A DNA stretch of 64,000 nt from the NCBI GenBank assembly GCA_016182605.1, contig JACPGE010000098.1, positions 41,758 to 105,757 of the forward strand, given 5' to 3'. Position 1 is the stretch's first letter. Each line of letters starts with the position of its first letter. The translations under genes were made by a program, and so were the position numbers. Source of the DNA: Candidatus Hydrogenedentota bacterium. Lineage in GTDB: Bacteria; Hydrogenedentota; Hydrogenedentia; Hydrogenedentales; JAEUWI01. Below are positions 53,125 through 62,186 of the stretch, one piece after another. The notes below the pieces were generated by a model. That model made no database searches. It saw nothing but the letters and a program-made list of their open reading frames with translations, and had not been told where the DNA came from.

Positions 53125-54477
53125 TCAGAACGGGGATGAGGGCATGCGCATCTTGCGCATGAGCCCCTTGGGGCCCTTGGGTCCCTTCATCACGGTCTTC
53201 ATCATCTTCTTCATCTTGTCAAACTCTTTGAGCGTCCGGTTCACCTGCTGGATGGAGGTGCCGCTCCCCGCCGCCACACGCCGCCGCCGGCTCGCATTCA
53301 AAATCTTCGGCTTGCGCCGTTCCAGATGCGTCATCGAAAGGATGATCGCCTCGGTGCGTTTCAACTCTTTTTCGGCATCGGCCATGCCCTGTTCGTCGGG
53401 CATCATCTTGCTCATGCCGGGGATCTTCTTGAGAAGATCGCCCATGGATCCCATCTTCTTCACCTGCTGCATCTGCTCCAGGAAATCCTCCAGATCCCAC
53501 GACGCCTTCTTCACCTTCTGCTGAAACTTGACCGCCTTCTCCGCATCCACCACCTCCTGGGCCTTCTCCACCAGCGACACAATGTCGCCCATGCCCAGAA
53601 TCTGATCCGCCATGCGCGACGGATGGAAGGGCTCGAGCGCGTCGAGCTTTTCACCCGTGCCCACAAACTTAATCGGGCATCCCGTCACTTCGATGAGGCT
53701 CAGGGCCGCCCCGCCGCGCGCATCGCCGTCCGTCTGCGTCAGCACCACCCCGGTAAGGGGCAGCGCATCGTGGAACTGCTGAGCGGAGCGCACCGCATCC
53801 TGTCCCGTCATGGCATTCGCCACAAACAGAATCTCGTGCGGCTTCACCTGCGCGGCAATCCGCTTCACCTCCGCCATCATGGCATCGTCCACGTGCAGGC
53901 GCCCTGCCGTGTCGAGAATCACCGTGTCACATCCCAGGCGCTGCGCCTCGCTCTGGGCCATCACGCAGGTATCCACGGGATCCGCGTGTTCGCCCAGGCT
54001 GAAGAACTGTGCGCCGGCCTGGCCCGCCACCACCTCCAACTGCTTGATGGCCGCGGGACGGTAGACGTCCGCACCCACCAGAAGCGGGTGATGGCCCTTT
54101 TTCTTCAACATCAACGCCAGCTTGCCGCAGGTCGTGGTCTTGCCCTGACCTTGCAGCCCCACCAGCATGATGATGGTCGCCTTGTTCTGCGCGCGCGCGA
54201 GGGGCCGGTGTTCGGCGCCCATGAGCGCGATCAGCTCATCGTGGACAATCTTGACCACCATGTGGCCGGGATTGACGGCCTTGAGTACTTCAAGGCCCTC
54301 CGCCTTCTCCTGAACCTCCTGAACAAATTTCTTCACGACCTTGTAGTTGACATCCGCCTCCAGCAACGCCACCCGGATCTGCTGGAGCCCGTCCTTCATG
54401 TTCTTCTCGGTCAGGCGTCCCTGGCCGGTCAGATTCCTGAAGGCGGAATCGAGTTTCTGTGTCAGGCTCTCAAACAT
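53125..54477 (-). CDS. ffh: Signal recognition particle protein Ffh
   Basis: Ffh guides ribosomes making membrane proteins to the SecYEG channel. The 450-residue protein has the N domain, the GTPase domain with GLQGQGKTTTCGKLA, DTAGRLHVDDAMM, TQTDGDARGGAALS and GTGEKLDALEPF, and the methionine-rich M domain (IPGMSKMMPDEQGMADAEKELKRTEAIILSMTHLERRKPKILNASRRRRVA). It heads the ffh-rpsP-khpA-rimM-trmD-rplS operon. The start ATG at 54477 precedes the conserved MFESLTQKLD. No SRP RNA gene lies in the window. Confidence 0.97.
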   Translation of the reverse strand: MFESLTQKLDSAFRNLTGQGRLTEKNMKDGLQQIRVALLEADVNYKVVKKFVQEVQEKAEGLEVLKAVNPGHMVVKIVHDELIALMGAEHRPLARAQNKATIIMLVGLQGQGKTTTCGKLALMLKKKGHHPLLVGADVYRPAAIKQLEVVAGQAGAQFFSLGEHADPVDTCVMAQSEAQRLGCDTVILDTAGRLHVDDAMMAEVKRIAAQVKPHEILFVANAMTGQDAVRSAQQFHDALPLTGVVLTQTDGDARGGAALSLIEVTGCPIKFVGTGEKLDALEPFHPSRMADQILGMGDIVSLVEKAQEVVDAEKAVKFQQKVKKASWDLEDFLEQMQQVKKMGSMGDLLKKIPGMSKMMPDEQGMADAEKELKRTEAIILSMTHLERRKPKILNASRRRRVAAGSGTSIQQVNRTLKEFDKMKKMMKTVMKGPKGPKGLMRKMRMPSSPF

Positions 54478-54507
54478 GTCACCACAAGTTCTGCTCGTTT
54501 AAACGCA

Positions 54508-55038
54508 CTACACCAACGCGGGCCGGCCTCCGGTGGGAGGTTCGGGATCGTAGTCCTCAATGTCACCGCGCAACGAACGTAAAGCGGACTTGACCTGGTC
54601 GATGGTCAGGCCGCGCTCATGCCGGTCGGCCACCGAATCCGGCAGGCCGAAGGCGCGGAAAGAGGCCGTCTTCAGGCAGCGCGCAGGGCGTTCTGCTCGC
54701 GCGTCATAGCCACGGCGATCGGCAGGCGGCAGGGCCTCTGCCCATTGGGCGGCCCGGGTCGACTGCTCTCCGAACGGCATATAATACCCGATACACGTCT
54801 CGGATTCCATTTTTTTCTGGAGCACGGTGGCGGCTTCGGGTCCCGAGAGCGCCTCCCGGTCTGCGAGGGCGTCAAAGACGGTGTCCACAAAGCGGGTAAA
54901 TTCCGCCTGGCTGACCTCGGCTTCGGCCAACAGCGCCTTGAGGCGGCCCAAGTAGGCATGGAGCAGGCTATTGGTAAGCAAGGCTTCGGCCTTGACGGCA
55001 TCCAACACATTATTCAATTTTCGCGTCAACTGTTTCAT
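54508..55038 (-). CDS. Hypothetical helical protein upstream of ffh
   Basis: I do not recognise this 176-residue protein. It starts MKQLTRKLNNVLDAVKAEALL and is mostly predicted alpha-helix through about residue 90, then a charged, proline-containing tail (DPEPPTGG) ends it. No signal peptide or membrane segment is visible. The ATG at 55038 is chosen because the longer frame to 55176 has no supporting site; a weak GGA lies near. The stop is 30 nt before ffh, so it may share that transcript. Confidence 0.55.
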   Translation of the reverse strand: MKQLTRKLNNVLDAVKAEALLTNSLLHAYLGRLKALLAEAEVSQAEFTRFVDTVFDALADREALSGPEAATVLQKKMESETCIGYYMPFGEQSTRAAQWAEALPPADRRGYDARAERPARCLKTASFRAFGLPDSVADRHERGLTIDQVKSALRSLRGDIEDYDPEPPTGGRPALV

Positions 55039-55250
55039 GGTCCGTAAACATACTTTCCCGGTAAAACGGGGTTTTGAGGCGCTCTGCGGGCCGGTCCCTG
55101 CCCCGGAAAAGGCAAGATACACCCCGTGCGGGACCGTTCGATTGGAGATTCCGGGGTGAGCCGCGAACATTAGCACACAGGAGGCTAGGATTGCAAGGAC
55201 TTTTTTTCGCGCGCAGGCGAGAGAAGTAGGTCGTATGGGTCATATGCAAA

Positions 55251-55281
55251 CCGGCCGCCCCACGCTGGGTGGGACGGCCGG
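55251..55281. other. Hairpin downstream of the PpiD-like gene
   Basis: A 7-bp (CCGGCCG/CGGCCGG) plus 5-bp (CCCAC/GTGGG) stem with one mismatch and a GCTGG loop lies 22 nt after the PpiD-like stop. There is no T-run next to it on the minus strand. It may mark a Rho-dependent or weak end. The gap 55039-55302 also holds a TTGCAA/TAATGT pair with 18-nt spacing on the minus strand as a possible promoter of the downstream gene. Confidence 0.4.
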
Positions 55282-55302
55282 GGAATCGCGCTTGTTTGAA
55301 TT

Positions 55303-57423
55303 TTAGAGTACGGGTTGTCCGCTCAGTTGACCGGCTGGCAGTTCACTGAAGTCATCGCCCTCGGTGGCAGGGGCGGCGTCGGATGCCGCCGGGGCTTCTG
55401 CTGCGGGAGCCGTTTCCGTTGCGGGCGCGGCTTCGGCAGCCGGTGCAACGTCAGCAGCAACGGGCGCTGCGTCAACAGGTGCAGCATCAACAGGTGCGGC
55501 CGCATCGGTGACTGCGCCGTCGGTGGGTGCTGCCGCGCCGGTCTCGGTGCCTTCAGCGGGTGCGGCTGCGTCGGCAGGCGGGGTTGCGCCGGGAATATCG
55601 CGGCCGAGGATATCGCTCAGCATGACGTCGTTGATCGACCAGTCGATGGTCTGCAAGTATTTCTCGCTGATGAATCGGCGGAAGTCGTCGAAGAGTTCCA
55701 TCTCACTGCGGCGCATGGCCTGGAGGTGCAGGGTCTTCTTTTCTTCTTCCCAGCCGGCGCGCTCTTCTTCGGTGGGCGTGGTCAGGGAGACAAGTTCGAA
55801 GAAGTAGGTGTCTCCGAGCATGCCGGACAGGGCGCCGGAACGCGCGCCGGGCGCTACGCCTTCAAAGGCGTCGAAGATTTCCGCAGTGTTCACGAAAATC
55901 TGCTGCTGGAAGAGGAAGTCCTTCTTGGTGAACTCCGTCGTCTGCTTGACTTCGACCTTGAGTTCGGGAAGGCTCAGCGGCACCAAATCGAGCGGGCCGG
56001 CGAGACCGGCGATCTTGTCTTTGTACTCGTTCACGAGGTTCTGGTAGGACTCATCACCCTTGATCTTGAGCGAAGCGCCGATGGAAACTTTTTCGCGCAC
56101 TTCGTCGAGGGGCGGAATGTCGCCCTTGATCCGGCTGGTGACGCGGGCGACGTAGATGGCGCTCTGACAGGGAATGGAGACATAGACGGTATCGTCGGTC
56201 TGGGCTCCAAGCTGCGTGCGCAGGGTGCGGGCGTCCACCGCGGGCACGCCGGGAACTTCCACGGCGTCCGCGGCGAAGGCCGGGATGCTCTGCATCACAA
56301 GGCCCTGTTCCTGCGCGACGGAGGCAAGTTCTTTTTTCTCATTGGCGGCATCGAGAATGGCCTGGACCTGGTTGTCCCGTGCGGCGCGCTCTTCTTCGGT
56401 GAGCTGTGCCTGCTTGTAAATCTGGCGGGCCTTCACTTCGCGCTTGCCGGTTTCCGCATTGACCTGTTCTTCATCCACCTTGTAGATGTAGAAGCCACTG
56501 GGGCCAACGGCGACGTCGCTGACCTGTCCCGGGGCAAGAGCAAAGAGTGGCAGCCGGTAATCGGCTTCGGTGTCGCGCTGGGTCTGCCAGCCGGCGATTT
56601 CCCCGCCGTTGCCGGTCTTGATGTCGGAAACTTCATTGGCGAGTGCGGCGAAGTCTTCGGTCTTGGCGCGCTCTCCGATAAGCCGGATATCTTCGGTGAG
56701 TTCGGGCTTGAGGGAGACGGCGGCGTATTCGGCGGTAAGCACATCGGCTTTCCGGTAGGATTCCTGGTTGGTCTCGAACTCGGTCTGAAGCTGTTCCTCG
56801 GTGGGAACGACTTCGGGTTCGACCTTGATGTATTTCACCACCATCTTCGTGTGGCTGGCTTCGAGTTCCTTGGTCACTTCCGAATCGAGGACCCGGGCAG
56901 CGGAGGCAAGCTGCGTACGCACGAAGAGTTCACGGGCAATGTCTTCGCGCATGCCGTCATAGAGCTGGTTCCAGTCGCGGCCGGCATCCCGCTGGGTCTT
57001 CACCCATTCGTTCCAGGCGGCGGGATTGAACTTACCCGCGTCGTCCTGGAAGATGCCCCATTCGCGCATGCGTTCTTCGAGGAATTCGTCGTCCACGTCG
57101 TATCCGCTCTGGAGGCCCAAATGGGTCATCAGCGCGCTGTCGATCATTTCCTTCAAGACCCGATCTGCGTCGCCGCTCTTGTCGAGTTCTTCGAAGCTGG
57201 GCCGTTCGCCGCCCTGACCGCGCTGTTCGGCGACGCGTTGGAGCGCGTCGCGGTAATCCCGGGCCATGATGGGGATACCGCCCACGGTGGCGAGGGTGCC
57301 CTGTTCGATGGGGGAATCGCTGCCGGTCATGCCGGGAACGCCCCAGAAGAGCATGGGCACCCCGATGAACATGAAGATGATAAAGCCCAGGAGTGCGCGG
57401 TGCTTCCGAACCAGGTGCTGCAT
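55303..57423 (-). CDS. PpiD/SurA-type periplasmic peptidyl-prolyl isomerase
   Basis: The 706-residue protein has a single N-terminal membrane helix (FIIFMFIGVPMLFWGVPG), then a SurA-N-like helical region, and a PPIC (parvulin) domain near residues 250-350, with LPLFALAPGQVSDVAVGPSGFYIYKVDEE as its last part. The architecture is that of PpiD, which holds newly exported outer-membrane proteins next to SecYEG. A tail of about 90 Ala/Pro/Glu/Thr-rich residues replaces nothing known. AAGGAGGT before the ATG at 57423 is an ideal ribosome-binding site. Confidence 0.87.
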   Translation of the reverse strand: MQHLVRKHRALLGFIIFMFIGVPMLFWGVPGMTGSDSPIEQGTLATVGGIPIMARDYRDALQRVAEQRGQGGERPSFEELDKSGDADRVLKEMIDSALMTHLGLQSGYDVDDEFLEERMREWGIFQDDAGKFNPAAWNEWVKTQRDAGRDWNQLYDGMREDIARELFVRTQLASAARVLDSEVTKELEASHTKMVVKYIKVEPEVVPTEEQLQTEFETNQESYRKADVLTAEYAAVSLKPELTEDIRLIGERAKTEDFAALANEVSDIKTGNGGEIAGWQTQRDTEADYRLPLFALAPGQVSDVAVGPSGFYIYKVDEEQVNAETGKREVKARQIYKQAQLTEEERAARDNQVQAILDAANEKKELASVAQEQGLVMQSIPAFAADAVEVPGVPAVDARTLRTQLGAQTDDTVYVSIPCQSAIYVARVTSRIKGDIPPLDEVREKVSIGASLKIKGDESYQNLVNEYKDKIAGLAGPLDLVPLSLPELKVEVKQTTEFTKKDFLFQQQIFVNTAEIFDAFEGVAPGARSGALSGMLGDTYFFELVSLTTPTEEERAGWEEEKKTLHLQAMRRSEMELFDDFRRFISEKYLQTIDWSINDVMLSDILGRDIPGATPPADAAAPAEGTETGAAAPTDGAVTDAAAPVDAAPVDAAPVAADVAPAAEAAPATETAPAAEAPAASDAAPATEGDDFSELPAGQLSGQPVL

Positions 57424-57591
57424 GTCGCAGACCTCCTTAAACTTCCAAGAGGATGTAGTGTCAAAAAAACCAGCCCGGAGACGAGGGAATCGGCCCGGGG
57501 GAGAGTCCAAGAAAATAGCATATGACCCGGAAGCGGTGCAAACCGCGACTTGGGCGGCACTTGAGCGTTACCGGGCGGAATGGGTGGCGAA

Positions 57592-59859
57592 TCAGCTTCC
57601 GGGGACCTCGAAAATGACACCGGGGCAGGGTGCTTCGGTGAAGCATTTCTGTACGGTGCCGGCGATGGAACGCGGATCGGTGGTGCGCATGGGCAGGCGC
57701 ACCCGGCAGGGGCTGGCCTGGGCGAGGTGGCCCTTGAAGCGGCTCTCCCTGCGCACAAACTCCACCGGGGGAAGCCCGGAGACCGGGCGCATGCCCACTC
57801 CGGGGGTGTAGGTCGGCCCGCAATCCCCGGTTGCGGGTTCCACGGTGGCCCGGGCGCTCTCCGGATAGGCCGCCAGGTCCAGTCCGGCGAAGCGCTCGCT
57901 CACGGCGGGGTCGGTATTTTCCGTCAGGACGATGTTCAGATGCAGCCGTTCCGCCGCTTCTTCGCAGCGCACCCGGGCGTGGGCCAGGAGGGCCTCCCCC
58001 CAGGCATCGGCTTCCGGCTTCACACTGGTCTTGCCGCCGCGCAGGTAATGGATACATTCGTAGAGTCCGTCTACCGCCACCTGGAAGGCGCAGTCCTCAG
58101 GCTGGAGCCGGGCGCCGCTTGCGCCGGGCTGGGCGAGGGAACGCAACGGCCCCTGTCCTTCCGGGTCCATAAGGAGCGCGAGGAAGCCGTACTTTTCTTC
58201 GTGGGCTGCAAAAGCGAGCGCCAGGAGGTGGTCCAGTGCGGCAAGCAGCTCTTGTTCGTTTCGCGCGCGGTAGGCCAATTGGGGCAGGTTGATGGATACC
58301 CGGTGGGCAACCGGGCATTGCTTGGCCGGCGTGTCAGGGCGATCGAAGCGGAAGGTAATTGGAGCGCCCTCCGCTGCGGCGCTGGCGGCATGCTCCAAAT
58401 AGCGCCTCCCCCCATCGGCACGGAGCAGGCCGTCGTCGACCACGCAAATCAACTCGGGGGACGGGGTGCGAATGCCCTGGGCGGCCGCGTGGCGGGCGTG
58501 TTCGATCATGGCCCAGGCGAGTTGCTGGGCGGTATGGGTGACAGCGCCATAGGTGGCGAGCCGGGCCCCGGCGCCGGGGTGGAAGGTGACCTCATCGTTG
58601 AGGGGTGCGGGAACGTTCCAGTGCAGGACGACGGCGGTGTGGACCGGCAGGTCTTCGGTCACGAGCCAGTGATAAGCGAAATCGACGCTGGCGCGTTGCG
58701 CGAAATGGGCGACGGTGTCCGTGCCCCCCTGCTTGAGAAAGGGCGCGGCGAGCACATTGAAGGCTTCCCAGGCGGTCCAGCCGGAAACGAAGCATTCATG
58801 GCGGACTTGCCAGCGGAGGATCTCGCCCAGGAGAACTTCCGGGTCCTCGGGAGGCACGGCACGGAAGAGGCCTGCACCGGATTGGAGGGTGGATACGGCG
58901 CGCAGGTCGTGTTGCAACCCCAGGAGGCGGTCGGGCCGTTCGAGTCCATGCAGATGCAGGGCGCCACGGAAATGGGCGGCGACGACCTCGCTGGAGAAGA
59001 CCTCCGTAAGGGCATATTCGCGTTTGGCGGTCCAAGCGATGGCGCGGTCCGTGGCCTCGGGATCGGTGGCGACGGTGTCTTCCGTGGCGCCGCGGAGGAT
59101 GCGGCCGCAATCGTAGACGGAGATGCCGAGGCGCCGGTAGGGCTCCCGATAGGCTTCGAAGCCATGCTCGACGAGTTTGGCGCCCACGAGTTCGCGCACC
59201 AGGGAGGCGGTGAGGGTCTTGAGCCCGGCGCGGTCTATTTGCTGCTCTACTTCGAGGGCGATCATCATGGCCGGTGCGCGGTCCAAGCCGGTTTCCCGGA
59301 CGAGGGCCTCCACAATGCGCTCCCGGTTCCAGGTGGCAATGTCGGTCTGGGTGCGCACGAGCAGGGCGTGGTCGCGCTGGCGGGCGAGCACCTCGGCGGT
59401 GTGCTGGGCCTCTACCAATTCGCTGAGCAGGGCGCGCATGTCGCCATCGCGGAGGCGGCGGATGCGGGCGCGGCGATCCCGGTAGCGGGCGTAGGCGAGC
59501 GCGGTGCGTGCGTGGGACATTTGGATGAGCACGCGCTCGACCGCGTCGTGCACCTGATCGACGGTGGGCGGATCCTGGCGGAGGCGTTTGGAGAGGAAAA
59601 TGGTGACGGCGTTCGCGAGGCTTTCGGCGAGATCGCGGTCCTGCCCCCCCACACTCTCCGCCGCATTAAAGATGGCGGCGGCGATCTTATGTTTGTCGAA
59701 GGGTTCCAGTTGTCCGTTGCGCTTGACGATGGTGTCAAATATCCGTGGCTCAGCCTCACCCTGGAGGGGCAGGGCGAGCTGATCGTCGAAGCGCCCCTCC
59801 AGATCGGCGGGATCGGGAGGGAGTACGTTTCCATCGGATTCGGTAGGCGCCACAGCCAC
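57592..59859 (-). CDS. NrdD-like protein with ATP-cone but no glycyl-radical domain
   Basis: Near the start is an ATP cone (FDTIVKRNGQLEPFDKHKIAAAIFNAAES to about residue 130). The rest resembles the anaerobic (class III) ribonucleotide reductase: AHFRGALHLHGLERPDRLLGLQHDL matches the AHxxGDIHIHDLD...HDL stretch, and SINLPQLAYRARNEQELL matches INLPRIAY. The cysteine expected just before HDL is missing. The protein also ends soon after the YTPGVG...PVEFV region, before the zinc and RxxGY glycyl-radical domain. Catalysis by the standard radical route seems impossible. The start is uncertain: I use the GTG at 59859 with AGGGG upstream; TTG at 59925 would add 22 residues. nrdR is the next gene upstream. 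Confidence 0.7.
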   Translation of the reverse strand: MAVAPTESDGNVLPPDPADLEGRFDDQLALPLQGEAEPRIFDTIVKRNGQLEPFDKHKIAAAIFNAAESVGGQDRDLAESLANAVTIFLSKRLRQDPPTVDQVHDAVERVLIQMSHARTALAYARYRDRRARIRRLRDGDMRALLSELVEAQHTAEVLARQRDHALLVRTQTDIATWNRERIVEALVRETGLDRAPAMMIALEVEQQIDRAGLKTLTASLVRELVGAKLVEHGFEAYREPYRRLGISVYDCGRILRGATEDTVATDPEATDRAIAWTAKREYALTEVFSSEVVAAHFRGALHLHGLERPDRLLGLQHDLRAVSTLQSGAGLFRAVPPEDPEVLLGEILRWQVRHECFVSGWTAWEAFNVLAAPFLKQGGTDTVAHFAQRASVDFAYHWLVTEDLPVHTAVVLHWNVPAPLNDEVTFHPGAGARLATYGAVTHTAQQLAWAMIEHARHAAAQGIRTPSPELICVVDDGLLRADGGRRYLEHAASAAAEGAPITFRFDRPDTPAKQCPVAHRVSINLPQLAYRARNEQELLAALDHLLALAFAAHEEKYGFLALLMDPEGQGPLRSLAQPGASGARLQPEDCAFQVAVDGLYECIHYLRGGKTSVKPEADAWGEALLAHARVRCEEAAERLHLNIVLTENTDPAVSERFAGLDLAAYPESARATVEPATGDCGPTYTPGVGMRPVSGLPPVEFVRRESRFKGHLAQASPCRVRLPMRTTDPRSIAGTVQKCFTEAPCPGVIFEVPGS

Positions 59860-60026
59860 TAAAGCGATCCCCTGCGCCAGACGGCGCTTGGTTGGAGTGC
59901 ACGCGCCGGGATCGGCGTGTGTCAAAGGGGTCTCAGTTTAATGAATTGCGGTGAGGCGAGACAAGGAGGCGGTGTGCCGGGGAGCACGCGCCGCGGGGCT
60001 CGTGCAAGGTGTTCCGGGACTGGAAC

Positions 60027-60476
60027 TCAGGTAAGCATGCTCTTGAGTTCGCCCATGAACTCGTTGAGGTCCTTGAACTGGCGGTAGACGGAGGCAAAGC
60101 GCACATAGGCCACTTCGTCGAGCTTCTTGAGCTTGTGCATGACCGCTTCGCCCAAAGCCTTGGTGGTGATTTCGTGGTCGGACGAGTTGAACATTTCCCG
60201 TTCAACTTCATCAATAAGTGCGTCGACCTGCTCCAGGCCGATGGGGCGCTTTTCCACGGCCTTCAGGATGCCGCTCTTCAACTTCCACCGATCGAAGTTC
60301 TCGCGGCGGCCGTCTTTCTTGATCACCATCTGCGCCACCTCTTCGATGCGTTCGTAGGTGGTGAAGCGGCGATCGCAATTGAGGCACTCGCGGCGGCGCC
60401 GGATGGCGTCTCCCTCTTTGGACGAGCGGGAGTCAACGACACGTCCGTTCGAATGGCCACAGAATGGGCACCGCAT
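60027..60476 (-). CDS. nrdR: Transcriptional repressor NrdR
   Basis: NrdR binds nrd promoters when its ATP cone holds dATP, shutting off ribonucleotide reductase genes. The 149-residue protein has the four-cysteine zinc ribbon (MRCPFCGHSN and CLNCDRRFTTYERIEE) and an ATP-cone domain (VIKKDGRRENFDRWKLKSGILKAVEKRPI). The start at 60476 is the conserved MRCPFC; an upstream ATG at 60542 would add 22 extra residues. It lies 101 nt upstream of the NrdD-like gene, which shares the ATP cone. The 106-bp region before it holds an inverted repeat (GGTATCAAATACC at 60560) and a DnaA-box-like TAATCCACA. Confidence 0.95.
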   Translation of the reverse strand: MRCPFCGHSNGRVVDSRSSKEGDAIRRRRECLNCDRRFTTYERIEEVAQMVIKKDGRRENFDRWKLKSGILKAVEKRPIGLEQVDALIDEVEREMFNSSDHEITTKALGEAVMHKLKKLDEVAYVRFASVYRQFKDLNEFMGELKSMLT

Positions 60477-60582
60477 GCTGGCTGTATCCTTCGTTCGTCT
60501 TGGACCACAAGATAGCTGGGGATCGGGGAATAATCCACACACCCAGTAGTAGGGTAAAGGGTATCAAATACCATATGGGGTG

Positions 60583-61119
60583 TCAAGCGTAAAAGGAAAG
60601 CGTCGTTTGGCCGTATTTCTTGTGGCGCACACAGTTTAGCGGACCAGAAACAGCGGGCATCGGCGCGCCAGTGGCGTGTTCGAGAACCAGAACACCGTCC
60701 GGGTTCAGCATGCCCCGGCTCCCTATTTCGGCCAATAGCCCCTCGAACTCGGTGAAGGCATGGGGGGGATCGGCAAAGATGACATCGAAGCGGTCTTGAA
60801 TGAGCTTCAGGTCGCGTGGAACATCCATCTTGAAGACTTGGGTGCCGGTCGTGAGGCGGGTCTTCTCCAGGTTTTTCCGCACCAGTTCCAGGGCTTCACG
60901 GCCATTGTCCACGAAGATGCACGAGGCCGCGCCCCGGCTGAGGGCCTCAATCCCGTTGGCGCCGGTGCCGGCGAAGAGATCGAGGAAGGCGCATTCGGGC
61001 AGGCGGGGCATGAGGATATTGAACAGGGACTCCCTGACCCGGTCGAGGGTGGGGCGGATGGAGTCGCCCGCAGGCGAAACGAGGGGTATGCCCCGGGCGG
61101 AGCCGGCAATGATACGCAC
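60583..61119 (-). CDS. rsmD: 16S rRNA (guanine(966)-N(2))-methyltransferase RsmD
   Basis: RsmD methylates N2 of G966 in 16S rRNA during 30S assembly. The 178-residue protein has the typical opening MRIIAGSARGIPL, RPTLDRVRESLFNIL, the SAM site LDLFAGTGANGIEALSRGA, and the catalytic FADPPHAF motif, where most relatives have DPPY. The start is GTG at 61119. It is upstream of nrdR on the same strand, 106 bp away, perhaps with its own promoter. Confidence 0.93.
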   Translation of the reverse strand: MRIIAGSARGIPLVSPAGDSIRPTLDRVRESLFNILMPRLPECAFLDLFAGTGANGIEALSRGAASCIFVDNGREALELVRKNLEKTRLTTGTQVFKMDVPRDLKLIQDRFDVIFADPPHAFTEFEGLLAEIGSRGMLNPDGVLVLEHATGAPMPAVSGPLNCVRHKKYGQTTLSFYA

Positions 61120-61829
61120 AGCAGAATCCTTCGGTTTCGGTTTAATCCGGGCTGTTTTGTCAAGAGACTACTTTTGCCCTTGGGGCCAGGCAAAGTGGGT
61201 ATTCCATCGGCTATTCCACAAGGTACTTGGCCCGATTATACCTTTGTGCTGGGGAAAAGCGGTAAGCGGCTGTAAATCCAAGGCTGTAGCGCGATTGCAG
61301 ATTGGGCTTCAGGGGGTGGTAAATCGCCCTAACTTTAACCCGCGCAAGCGGTAGTGAATTATTCTTGCGAATACTGCGTGTGGCGGCTTGAGTACCATAT
61401 GCGCCCCATGCCGTCAAGTGCATCTATCTCCTTCATTTGCAGTAGTTTATTGCCGTACGTCCCCAGAGGTCTCAGTACTTCGAGGGCCGGGGCTTGCCTG
61501 TGGAAAACTTGTGGACAAATCGGGTGAAGGAGGCTGTTTGGGTACGGGAATCAGCGGAAATCCCGGAAAGCCAGAAAGGGGATGCCTATGGAATGCTAAC
61601 CCACCGCTAACCGACGGGTATTGTGCCCAATTCTGGAAACTTTGCGATGGCTATGGGGCAAGCTCCGGGTCAAATTCGGGGAAACTCGGGTGCCGCGCCC
61701 GTGGATCCATGCCCTTGTCGAGGTGCTCTTGTCAAGCAATTACCATCCGAGCCTTGGTTGTGCCTGCGAGATAGGGTGTGCGCCCGTTTGGACCGAAGTG
61801 CGTTGCTGCAATGCCGCCTGCCTTCGGTA
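61120..61829. other. 710-bp stretch without a recognisable gene
   Basis: No coding frame here has a start, a ribosome-binding site and family likeness. The sequence is less GC-rich than its surroundings. The only structured signal is at 61499-61518, where TGTGGAAAA and TGTGGACAA stand in tandem, each one base off the DnaA-box consensus TGTGGATAA. I see no tRNA, tmRNA, RNase P RNA or 6S RNA landmark. The region probably holds the promoter of rsmD. Confidence 0.4.
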
Positions 61830-62186
61830 TTATTCGTCCTCTGCGCTGGTGTCGATCTGGTGCGCATCGTCATCGGCGAGGATAACGGCGGTGCCGTAGA
61901 TGAGGATCTCGGCCGCGCCGGAAGTGATGTCGGAGGTGCCATAGCGGGTGGCGACGATGGCGTTTGCGCCGAGCCGTGCCGCGTCGGACATCATGCGGTC
62001 AAGGGCCTGTTCGCGCGCTTCGGCGAGCATCTTGGTGTATTCGGGGATTTCGCCGCCGACCAAATTGCGGAGAAAGGCGAGGATATCCTTGCCCAAGTGT
62101 TTGGAGCGGACCGTACTGCCCCGGACCATGCCGAGGGTTTTCACGATTTTTTTTCCGGGGCAACCCGGGGTTGTGGTGATGATCAA
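61830..62186 (-). CDS. YbjQ/UPF0145 family protein
   Basis: The 118-residue protein matches the YbjQ (heavy-metal-binding domain) family: MIITTTPGCPGKKIVKTLGMVRGSTVRSKH is its opening, followed by AREQALDRMMSDAARLGANAIVATRYGTSDIT and a beta-rich end. The fold makes homopentamers; the job of the family is not settled. It overlaps the probable anti-sigma gene by four bases and lies downstream of it in the sigma-factor operon. A D/E-rich C-terminus (DTSAEDE) follows the fold. Confidence 0.85.
   Translation of the reverse strand: MIITTTPGCPGKKIVKTLGMVRGSTVRSKHLGKDILAFLRNLVGGEIPEYTKMLAEAREQALDRMMSDAARLGANAIVATRYGTSDITSGAAEILIYGTAVILADDDAHQIDTSAEDE

Noticed and set aside
57580..59862. 760-codon open frame on the plus strand antisense to the NrdD-like gene
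   Set aside because: The minus-strand frame shows family likeness and the plus frame does not. Long antisense frames are common in GC-rich DNA; the same holds for plus-strand frames at 55315-57525, 53326-54582, 45544-46743 and 5031-6518.
60560..60590. NrdR box before nrdR
   Set aside because: The consensus for NrdR boxes (ACAC-W-A-TATA-W-GTGT-like, 16 bp, usually in pairs) is not matched well; only a short inverted repeat is present.
61499..61518. Replication origin
   Set aside because: Only two imperfect DnaA boxes, and no dnaA, dnaN or other origin-linked gene nearby.
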